A DNA stretch of 7,463 bases from an uncultured Verrucomicrobiota bacterium. Lineage in GTDB: Bacteria; Verrucomicrobiota; Verrucomicrobiia; Limisphaerales; UBA1096. The notes under the pieces were generated by a model that ran no database searches, was not told the origin of the DNA, and saw only the letters and a program-made list of their open reading frames with translations. Shown piece after piece: positions 1-5,433 of the stretch; the first letter of the stretch is position 1, and every line of letters starts with the position of its first letter. A program made the position numbers and the translations under genes. The stretch is taken from positions 1 to 7,463 of the forward strand of contig CAJXAU010000073.1 in NCBI GenBank assembly GCA_913050205.1. The letters run 5' to 3'.

Positions 1-759
1 AAGCCATCGCATCAGGGGCACAAGGTGTTGCCGCAGCGCACGATCAAGATCAAGCAGCGGCAGGATAACATCGAGTTTGCCGCCATGGTGGAGGCGGTGG
101 ATCAGAGCCTCGGACGAGTAATGAGAAAACTCGAGGAGCTTGAGCAGTCGGAAAACACGATCATCATTTTCGCCTCAGACAACGGGGGAATGTCGGCCGG
201 TAACTTCGGCAATCCGAAACGAGTTGTCAGGGACAACCAACTTGACTGGGCCTACGCGACCTCCAATCTGCCACTGCGGGGTGCCAAGGGCTGGTTGTAT
301 GAGGGCGGAATTCGAGTGCCCACAATTGTGAAGTGGCCGGGCAAGGGCAACGCCGGCGCGGTGTGTGATGAGCCGGTCATCAGCACGGATTTTTACCCGA
401 GCATTCTTGAGATGGTTGGTTTGCCATCGGCACCCGCCCAGCATCAGGACGGGAAGAGTTTTGTGCCTGCGCTGCGCGGCGAATCGTTCAAAAGAGGGGC
501 GATTTTTTGGCACTTTCCACACTACAGCAATCATGGAATGCAAAGCCCGGCCGGGGCAATCCGCGAAGGCGACTACAAACTGCTCGAGTATTTTGAAAAC
601 GGCACCGTGCAACTTTTCAATCTGAAGAATGACTTGGGTGAGCAGAGGAATCTGGCGGCCACCGAGCCGGAACAGACGGCCAAGCTCCTGGCCAAGCTGC
701 GTGCCTGGAGAAAAGAGGTGGACGCAAAAATGCCGAAACCGAAGAAGGGTCAGCCGTGA
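1..759 (+). CDS. Sulfatase, C-terminal part (5' end outside window)
   Basis: The frame is open from the first base, so this is the C-terminal part (252 residues) of a larger protein; the GTG at 25 is internal, not a start. It is a type I (alkaline-phosphatase-fold) sulfatase, which hydrolyses sulfate esters. Visible family landmarks are the metal-binding FASDNGG motif (Asp and Asn codons at 178-183), the LPLRGAKGWLYEGGIRVP segment with the usual lysine before an EGGIRVP turn, KWPG, and a C-terminal tail with GDYKLLEYF and LFNLKNDLGEQRNL. The formylglycine cysteine and signal peptide would lie upstream and cannot be checked. The tail matches that of the next sulfatase (GDWKLHEYFED, LLYNLSEDIGEQNDLS), so the two are paralogues. 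The stop TGA overlaps the next gene's GTG by 4 bp, which indicates an operon. Family is certain; substrate is not known. Confidence 0.95.
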   Translation, partial: KPSHQGHKVLPQRTIKIKQRQDNIEFAAMVEAVDQSLGRVMRKLEELEQSENTIIIFASDNGGMSAGNFGNPKRVVRDNQLDWAYATSNLPLRGAKGWLYEGGIRVPTIVKWPGKGNAGAVCDEPVISTDFYPSILEMVGLPSAPAQHQDGKSFVPALRGESFKRGAIFWHFPHYSNHGMQSPAGAIREGDYKLLEYFENGTVQLFNLKNDLGEQRNLAATEPEQTAKLLAKLRAWRKEVDAKMPKPKKGQP

Positions 760-2162
760 TAAGGCATCTATTTTGGTGTGCTGTTTTCGCGTTTGCCCTG
801 ACGGCGCAGGCGGAACAACGGCCGAACATTCTCTTCGTTTACCTTGACGATTTCGGTTGGAAAGACACCGGTTACATGGGTTCGGATTTTTATGAAACTC
901 CGAACATCGACCGCTTGGCCAAGCGGGGTATGATCTTCACCGATGCCTATTCCACCTCGGCCAACTGTGCTCCGGCGCGCGCCTGCCTGCTGTCCGGTCA
1001 ATACACGCCGCGCCATCAGATTTACAACGTTGGCACTCGTCCGAGAGGCGATGCCCGGCATCGCCGACTGGAGCATGTGACCGGGACGAACAAGCTTCGA
1101 CTGGACATCGTCACGTGGGCGGAGGCGTTGCAAAAGGCCGGTTACCGTACCGGGATGTTTGGCAAATGGCATCTTGGCGAGCGCCCAACCGAGCAGGGAT
1201 TCGACGTTGCCGTGGAGCACAACAAAATCCCCGGTATGCGTGGGCACATGGGGCGGAACGGTGAGTATCTTGCTGATGTGCTCACGGAAAAAACGCTCGA
1301 GTTTATCGGTAACCCGAAAGGAAAACCGTGGTGTGCGTATCTATCGCATTACGCCGTGCATGTGCCACTGCAGGCCAAGAAAGACATCATCAAAAAATAT
1401 GAGGCTAAGAAGCCGGGCCGACTTCATCAGCATGCTGTCATGGCGGCGATGATTGAATCAGTCGATGAAGGGGTGGGACGCCTGGTGGCCAAGCTCGAGG
1501 AAACCGGCCAACGCGATAACACGGTTATCTTTTTTTTCTCTGACAACGGCGGCTACGGCCCGGCCACGGACATGGCTCCGTTGCACGGGTACAAAGGCAA
1601 CTATTTCGAGGGCGGCATTCGTGTGCCGTTTTTCGTGAATTGGCCCGGGAAAATTCAAGGTGCTCAAACGAGTGCAGAGCCGATCATCGGCGTGGACCTG
1701 TATCCGACCTTTCTTGAGTTGGCCGGGGCTGCCCGGCCGGGGCAACCGCTTGACGGCGTCAGCTTGGTGTCCCTGTTTCGTGGCCGGAAAAAGACGCTTG
1801 GTCCGCGTCCGCTCTACTGGCATTTCCCGGCGTATCTCCAGAGTTACGACGTTTACGAGGAACAGCGTGACCCGTTGTTTCGGACTCGCCCTTGCAGTGT
1901 CATCCGCTTGGGCGACTGGAAACTGCACGAGTATTTCGAGGATGATGCACTGTTGCTTTACAACCTAAGTGAAGATATCGGCGAACAAAATGATCTCTCC
2001 GCCGCGCGCCCGGAACTGGTCAAGAAGCTGCACAGCATGCTTCAGTCGTGGCGCAGGGAAACAGGGGCGATCGTGCCCAAGGCGAAGAACCCCAAGTTTG
2101 ATCCGATGGCCGAAGCGAAGGCGATCCACTCTGCCAATCTGAAATTGCGTCTCAAAAGATGA
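756..2162 (+). CDS. Secreted type I sulfatase (arylsulfatase family)
   Basis: A complete 468-residue sulfatase. Residues 1-19 form a signal peptide ending in AQA, so it acts outside the cytoplasm. The mature part starts with RPNILFVYLDDFGW, where Asp31 and Asp32 are predicted metal ligands. Cys71 in CAPAR, followed by ACLLSGQ, fits the C-x-P-x-R signature in which cysteine is converted to formylglycine, so a maturation enzyme must be encoded elsewhere. GKWHLG (Lys137, His139), SHYAVHVP (His202), FFFSDNGG (Asp263, Asn264) and HGYKGNYFEGGIRVP (Lys280) complete the active-site set, so it should be active. The start is GTG, overlapping the previous stop, with AGAAGGG 7 bp upstream as a good ribosome site; this start gives an intact signal peptide. 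Codons at 911-926 for RLAKR form a perfect palindrome. The natural substrate cannot be told from sequence; a sulfated glycan is likely. Confidence 0.97.
   Translation: MIRHLFWCAVFAFALTAQAEQRPNILFVYLDDFGWKDTGYMGSDFYETPNIDRLAKRGMIFTDAYSTSANCAPARACLLSGQYTPRHQIYNVGTRPRGDARHRRLEHVTGTNKLRLDIVTWAEALQKAGYRTGMFGKWHLGERPTEQGFDVAVEHNKIPGMRGHMGRNGEYLADVLTEKTLEFIGNPKGKPWCAYLSHYAVHVPLQAKKDIIKKYEAKKPGRLHQHAVMAAMIESVDEGVGRLVAKLEETGQRDNTVIFFFSDNGGYGPATDMAPLHGYKGNYFEGGIRVPFFVNWPGKIQGAQTSAEPIIGVDLYPTFLELAGAARPGQPLDGVSLVSLFRGRKKTLGPRPLYWHFPAYLQSYDVYEEQRDPLFRTRPCSVIRLGDWKLHEYFEDDALLLYNLSEDIGEQNDLSAARPELVKKLHSMLQSWRRETGAIVPKAKNPKFDPMAEAKAIHSANLKLRLKR
911..926. repeat. Palindromic repeat copy 1 (CCGCTTGGCCAAGCGG)
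   Basis: A perfect 16-bp inverted repeat containing the 14-mer CGCTTGGCCAAGCG. It lies inside the second sulfatase and encodes RLAKR in the common sulfatase segment NIDRLAKRG, so the protein motif alone could partly account for this copy. Confidence 0.85.
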
Positions 2163-3580
2163 GTCGTCGTTGTCAGATCGTTTTTGCGATAATTGTGATT
2201 CTGGTCAACGTACCGCTTGGCCAAGCGGAGAAGCGACCGAATCTGCTTTTGTTTCTGGCGGACGACATGACGTACACCGATGTCGGTTGTTTTGGGAACC
2301 CTGATGTGCTAACGCCGAATATTGATCGTCTGGCCAAGCAGGGCCTGCGGTTGACCCGCTGCTATAGCTCCGCACCAACCTGTTCGCCGTTACGCCAAAG
2401 CCTGTTCACCGGATTGTATCCGGTCAAAAACGGGGCGCACCCGAACCACAGTCGGGTGCACGAGGGCGTCCAGTCGCTTCCGCAATATCTGAGCCCGTTG
2501 GGATACCGCGTGGGGCTTGCCGGCAAGCGTCATGAAGCGCCGGCTTCTGCATTTCCGTTTGAACAATTGGGAGGCAGCCACGGCGATGGAGGCCGTACAC
2601 CGGCCGGCGCCGACTTGCCGCTAAACCGAGCGAAGGAATTTATGGCGAGGGATGGCGATCAACCTTGGTGTTTGGTTGTCGCCTCGAATCAACCGCACAC
2701 GCCATGGAATCGCGGCGATGCCAGCGTTTATCCTCCCGACAAGTTAACCGTGCCACCTTACTTGGTGGACACGAAAGAACTGCGTGAGGGCTTGTCCAAG
2801 TACTACGCAGAGATCAGTTACATGGATCAGCAATTGGGCGAGGTGATGAAAATCCTGCGGGAGTTGGGGCAGTCGGAAAACACGGTGATTCTCTGGTTAA
2901 GCGAGCAGGGCTCCCAGTTGCCGTTTGGCAAATGGACCTGCTACGACATGGGCATTCACGCTGCGGCTGTGGTGCGTTGGCCGGGTAGGATTCAGCCCGG
3001 TACGGACTCGGCTGCGCTAGTGAGTTATGTGGATATCGTCCCGACGTTTTTGGAGTTAGCCGGTGGGAAACCGGACAGTTCATTGTTCGATGGCAGATCG
3101 TTCCTGCCGGTTTTGCTCGGTGAAAAACAGACGCATCATGAGTTCGTTTATGCGATCAACACCACCCGGGGCATTTATCACGGATCCGAGGCTTACGGAA
3201 TTCGTGCCGTGACCGATGGTCGCTGGCTATACATCCGCAATTTGCACCCGAAAGCTCAGTTTCAAAACATGGTGACGTATCGTGACCCGATTTATGCTTC
3301 GTGGAAGAAGGTGGACAGCGACTTCGCCCGCTCTCGTGTTGAGCAATATGTCAGTCGGCCGGCCGTGGAGTTGTTCGACCTGAAAGACGATCCATGGTGT
3401 CTCAAGAATCTTGCGGGCACCCCTCGCTTGGCCAAGCGTCGCGGTGAGCTTTCACGTCGCTTGGCCAAGTGGATGGAGGAGCAGGGGGACGAAGGTGATG
3501 CCACGGAACGCTTGGCCAAGTCGCGCCAACCGAGCGAACGTCCCTGGTCAAAAAAGGGGATCTATTATCAACGAAAATGA
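2159..3580 (+). CDS. Secreted sulfatase of divergent subfamily (EQ replaces DN at metal site)
   Basis: A complete 473-residue sulfatase with a signal peptide of about 23 residues (hydrophobic IVFAIIVILVNVPL, then GQA). RPNLLLFLADDM carries metal ligands Asp35 and Asp36. The formylglycine site is Cys75 in TCSPLR, followed by QSLFTGLYPVKNGAHPNH, a form seen in heparan N-sulfatase-like sulfatases. GKRH (Lys123, His125) stands where GKWH is usual. The expected SDNG motif reads SEQGSQLPFGKWT, with Glu249 and Gln250 in place of Asp and Asn. The surrounding sequence is well conserved, so I read this as a subfamily trait and not decay. The ATG overlaps the previous stop (ATGA) and no strong Shine-Dalgarno is seen, so coupled translation is likely. 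The C-terminal tail from residue 421 is rich in Arg/Lys/Glu and contains three RLAK units, each encoded by one copy of the CGCTTGGCCAAG repeat. Assignment to an N-sulfoglucosamine-type activity is only a suggestion. Confidence 0.95.
   Translation: MSRRCQIVFAIIVILVNVPLGQAEKRPNLLLFLADDMTYTDVGCFGNPDVLTPNIDRLAKQGLRLTRCYSSAPTCSPLRQSLFTGLYPVKNGAHPNHSRVHEGVQSLPQYLSPLGYRVGLAGKRHEAPASAFPFEQLGGSHGDGGRTPAGADLPLNRAKEFMARDGDQPWCLVVASNQPHTPWNRGDASVYPPDKLTVPPYLVDTKELREGLSKYYAEISYMDQQLGEVMKILRELGQSENTVILWLSEQGSQLPFGKWTCYDMGIHAAAVVRWPGRIQPGTDSAALVSYVDIVPTFLELAGGKPDSSLFDGRSFLPVLLGEKQTHHEFVYAINTTRGIYHGSEAYGIRAVTDGRWLYIRNLHPKAQFQNMVTYRDPIYASWKKVDSDFARSRVEQYVSRPAVELFDLKDDPWCLKNLAGTPRLAKRRGELSRRLAKWMEEQGDEGDATERLAKSRQPSERPWSKKGIYYQRK
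2213..2228. repeat. Palindromic repeat copy 2 (CCGCTTGGCCAAGCGG)
   Basis: A perfect 16-bp palindrome identical to copy 1 but read in a different frame. It encodes LGQA at the end of the third sulfatase's signal peptide. Confidence 0.9.
3425..3438. repeat. Palindromic repeat copy 3 (exact 14-mer)
   Basis: Exact CGCTTGGCCAAGCG near the end of the third sulfatase, encoding RLAKR. It is the first of three copies within 98 bp. Confidence 0.9.
3458..3471. repeat. Palindromic repeat copy 4 (one mismatch)
   Basis: CGCTTGGCCAAGTG: the 12-bp core CGCTTGGCCAAG is intact and one base of the right arm differs. It encodes RLAKW. It starts 33 bp after copy 3, in the same frame. Confidence 0.8.
3509..3522. 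repeat. Palindromic repeat copy 5 (right arm changed)
   Basis: CGCTTGGCCAAGTC: the 12-bp core is intact and the last two bases of the right arm differ. It encodes RLAKS. It starts 51 bp after copy 4, again in frame. Confidence 0.8.
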
Positions 3581-4926
3581 AGCTGACCTCACTCGCCATC
3601 TGTCTGTTATTGCCGGCGCTTGGCCAAGCGCAAGCCAAGGCGGTTCAACCGCCCAATATCGTTTATATCATGGCTGACGATTTGGGGTACGGGGATCTCG
3701 GTTGCTATGGCAGCAAGTTGAATAGGACACCGCACATCGATGCGTTGGCGGCGGGTGGACTGCGGATGACCGATTTTCATGCCGCGCCGTGGTGTGCCCC
3801 GAGTCGGCGAGCGTTGATGACCGGCTGCCATGCGAGTCGGCCCTGGAAGAATTCCCGGGGAAACATGGGGCGACTGGCTGAGGCTGTCACTCTCCCTGAG
3901 ATGCTCAAGGGCAAGGGGTACAAAACCGCCCTGTTGGGTAAATGGCACCTTGGAATGGGCAGGGGGCTTCACCCGCTGGATCAGGGATTCGATTATTGGT
4001 ACGGGACGCCCGGCAGTAACGACTGGAATGGGCCACGTCCAAACTATGCCTCGTTTCGTGATGCGCCCGAGGCGGCGTGGAAAACGCCGTTGATAGTGAA
4101 CCGAGAAAACAAGGGGCCGATCGTGCCGCAGTCGCTTTTCACCAGACGTTACACGGAGGAGGCCGTGCGATTGATCCGAGAAAACCGGAACACTCCTTTT
4201 TTCATCTACCTCGCGCACAACATGCCGCACGTTCCAATTTTTGCGTCGCCCAGGTTTACCGGCAAAAGCGCGAACGGAGTTTATGGAGATGTGATTGAGG
4301 AGATCGACTGGTCGGTGGGGGAGATCGTGAAGGCTCTCGAGGCGGAAAAGCTCACTAAAAAAACGATTGTGGTATTCACCAGCGACAACGGGCCATGGAC
4401 CATGTTCAAGGAATTCGGAGGGGTGAGCGGCCCGTTGCGCGGGGAAAAATCGACGACTTGGGAAGGCGGCGATCGTGTGCCATGCGTCGTTTCGTGGCCG
4501 GGAAAAATCAAGCCGGCGGTGTCCGGTCAGTTGATGGTGAATTACGACATGTACGCCACCTTTGCCAAGTTAACCGGGGCATCCATCGCGAAGGGGCAGG
4601 CGATCGATTCGATCGATTTCTCAGCCCACTGGCTGGAGGGTGAGCCCGGTGCTCGTACACGGCATATCCATTACTTTCATCAACCGACCGCCTACCGAAG
4701 TGGACACTACAAATGGCACCGCTACACCCGTTCGCGCACGCGTGACCCGGACACCGGTAAACAGGAGCTATCTGTTTTTCACGAAAACGGACTGCTGTTC
4801 AATTTATCGAAAGATATCGGTGAGAAGACGAATATCGCCGCCGGTCACCCGGAGTTGGTTTTGCGATTGAAAAAAGAGTTTGAGGAGGCGCAGGCGGCCA
4901 TCCAAAATTGGAAACCGTTTCATTGA
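3577..4926 (+). CDS. Secreted type I sulfatase (arylsulfatase family)
   Basis: A complete 449-residue sulfatase. MKLTSLAICLLLPALGQAQA is a signal peptide; its LGQA is encoded by a perfect 16-bp palindrome. The mature enzyme begins PPNIVYIMADDLGYGDLGCYG, the classic sulfatase opening, with metal ligands Asp34 and Asp35. Cys73 lies in CAPSR, the canonical formylglycine signature, followed by RALMTG. Other active-site blocks are GKWHLGMG (Lys122, His124), YLAHNMPHVP (His218), FTSDNGPW (Asp270, Asn271) and LRGEKSTTWEGGDRVPCVVSWPG (Lys291). All key residues are present, so activity is expected on a sulfate ester outside the cytoplasm. The ATG overlaps the previous stop by 4 bp. The purine-rich AAAAGGGGA is too far upstream to be an ideal ribosome site, so translation probably depends on coupling. 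It resembles the other sulfatases mainly at motifs, so this is a family array and not a recent tandem duplication. Confidence 0.97.
   Translation: MKLTSLAICLLLPALGQAQAKAVQPPNIVYIMADDLGYGDLGCYGSKLNRTPHIDALAAGGLRMTDFHAAPWCAPSRRALMTGCHASRPWKNSRGNMGRLAEAVTLPEMLKGKGYKTALLGKWHLGMGRGLHPLDQGFDYWYGTPGSNDWNGPRPNYASFRDAPEAAWKTPLIVNRENKGPIVPQSLFTRRYTEEAVRLIRENRNTPFFIYLAHNMPHVPIFASPRFTGKSANGVYGDVIEEIDWSVGEIVKALEAEKLTKKTIVVFTSDNGPWTMFKEFGGVSGPLRGEKSTTWEGGDRVPCVVSWPGKIKPAVSGQLMVNYDMYATFAKLTGASIAKGQAIDSIDFSAHWLEGEPGARTRHIHYFHQPTAYRSGHYKWHRYTRSRTRDPDTGKQELSVFHENGLLFNLSKDIGEKTNIAAGHPELVLRLKKEFEEAQAAIQNWKPFH
3616..3631. repeat. Palindromic repeat copy 6 (GCGCTTGGCCAAGCGC)
   Basis: A perfect 16-bp palindrome around the 14-mer, with outer bases G/C where copies 1 and 2 have C/G. 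It encodes ALGQAQ in the signal peptide of the fourth sulfatase. Confidence 0.9.
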
Positions 4927-4932
4927 AACATC

Positions 4933-5367
4933 ATGAAAAAAGATGAATTCATCCAGATTGAAGTCGACCTCTCGGCGTCGATGAATGCCGCATGGCAGGC
5001 GATCACCGACCCGGAGCAAATGAGGCAGTGGTATTTCCCGATGCTCCCTGATTTTCGGGCAGAGATTGGGTTTAAGACCGAATTCAACATGGAATGTGAA
5101 GGGCGCCAATTCCTCCACCAGTGGGAGGTGTATGAGGTGGATCCCGGTCACAGGATAGTTTACGGATGGAGATACGGGGGCATGCCGGGTGACTCAAAAG
5201 TTCTTTGGGAGTTGGCGGAGTCAGGAGCGGGTACTCGCCTGACGTTCAGGCACACCTCGATCGAGCCGTTTGATGCCGATGATCCCCTCTTCAGTCGAGA
5301 AAGCTGTCAGGCCGGCTGGGAGTTTTTTCTGAAGGGCCAGCTCCCGTCATTTTTCACCAGGGATTAA
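4933..5367 (+). CDS. SRPBCC / AHSA1-like domain protein
   Basis: A 144-residue protein without signal peptide or membrane segment, so cytoplasmic. It has the layout of an SRPBCC (START/Bet v1-like) fold of the AHSA1 type: an opening beta strand (FIQIEVDLSAS), then AAWQAITDPEQMRQWY at 19-34, central strands with HQWEVYEVDPGHRIVYGWRY at 62-81, WELAESGAGTRLTFRHT at 92-108, and the closing helix with the family-like GWEFFLKGQLPSFF at 128-141. Proteins of this fold bind hydrophobic ligands or partner proteins; the ligand cannot be predicted. It starts 6 bp after the preceding sulfatase stop and so belongs to the same transcript, although no strong Shine-Dalgarno is seen. Why a cytoplasmic SRPBCC protein follows secreted sulfatases is unclear; it could be a passenger. 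Its stop codon runs into a 20-bp palindrome. Confidence 0.88.
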   Translation: MKKDEFIQIEVDLSASMNAAWQAITDPEQMRQWYFPMLPDFRAEIGFKTEFNMECEGRQFLHQWEVYEVDPGHRIVYGWRYGGMPGDSKVLWELAESGAGTRLTFRHTSIEPFDADDPLFSRESCQAGWEFFLKGQLPSFFTRD

Positions 5368-5385
5368 GCGCTTGGCCAAGCGCTT
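5366..5385. repeat. Palindromic repeat copy 7, extended to 20 bp
   Basis: AAGCGCTTGGCCAAGCGCTT is a perfect 20-bp palindrome built around the 14-mer and is the only copy outside a gene. It is also two AAGCGCTT units separated by GGCC, and a second palindrome, CCAAGCGCTTGG (5376-5387), overlaps its right half. It begins within the TAA stop of the SRPBCC gene. Confidence 0.92.
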
Positions 5386-5391
5386 GGTTTT
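5366..5391 (+). terminator. Possible intrinsic terminator formed by the extended palindrome
   Basis: The palindrome can fold into an 8-bp AAGCGCTT stem with a GGCC loop, followed after two bases by TTTTCCTT. It sits directly at the end of the sulfatase/SRPBCC operon, where a terminator is expected. The T tract is short and broken, and the next gene runs the same way 48 bp later, so termination may be partial or absent. Confidence 0.35.
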
Positions 5392-5433
5392 CCTTGCGGC
5401 GCGGTGGTCAGGGCGGGATGATGCGCCGACATC
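5386..5433. other. Short intergenic leader before the SGNH/propeller gene
   Basis: No convincing -10/-35 promoter pair is visible here. GGGCGGGATG at 5411-5420 is purine-rich but too far from the ATG at 5434 to be a good ribosome site. ATGATG (5418-5423) and CATCAT (5430-5435) form an inverted repeat that overlaps the start codon. Confidence 0.5.

Noticed and set aside
1..24. Treating GTG at 25 as the start of the first gene
   Set aside because: The frame is open to base 1 and the protein lacks the N-terminal sulfatase half, so the gene begins upstream of the window.
768..1247. 159-codon open frame on the minus strand opposite the second sulfatase
   Set aside because: Shadow of the sulfatase N-terminal half; no motif or plausible start context.
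144..2884. 16-bp identity GCAGTCGGAAAACACG at 144-159 and 2869-2884
   Set aside because: Both copies encode QSENT just before the metal-site motif in two homologous sulfatases; shared ancestry explains it better than a separate repeat.
3425..3631. Clustered repeats as a possible CRISPR array
   Set aside because: The units are only 12-16 bp, the spacing is irregular, and they lie inside coding sequence with no cas genes nearby.
3411..3677. Plus-strand 88-codon frame with AWPS repeated four times, resembling a repeat protein
   Set aside because: AWPS is the third-frame translation of the CGCTTGGCCAAG repeat (GCT TGG CCA AGC). The frame runs across the junction of two real sulfatase genes.
3607..4230. 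207-codon open frame on the minus strand opposite the fourth sulfatase
   Set aside because: It lies wholly opposite a gene with clear catalytic motifs, shows no recognisable domain, and its Arg/Pro-rich composition is typical of an antisense shadow.
4601..4618. Tandem duplication of CGATCGATT
   Set aside because: Only two 9-bp units within coding sequence (IDSID) in a conserved sulfatase region; likely chance.
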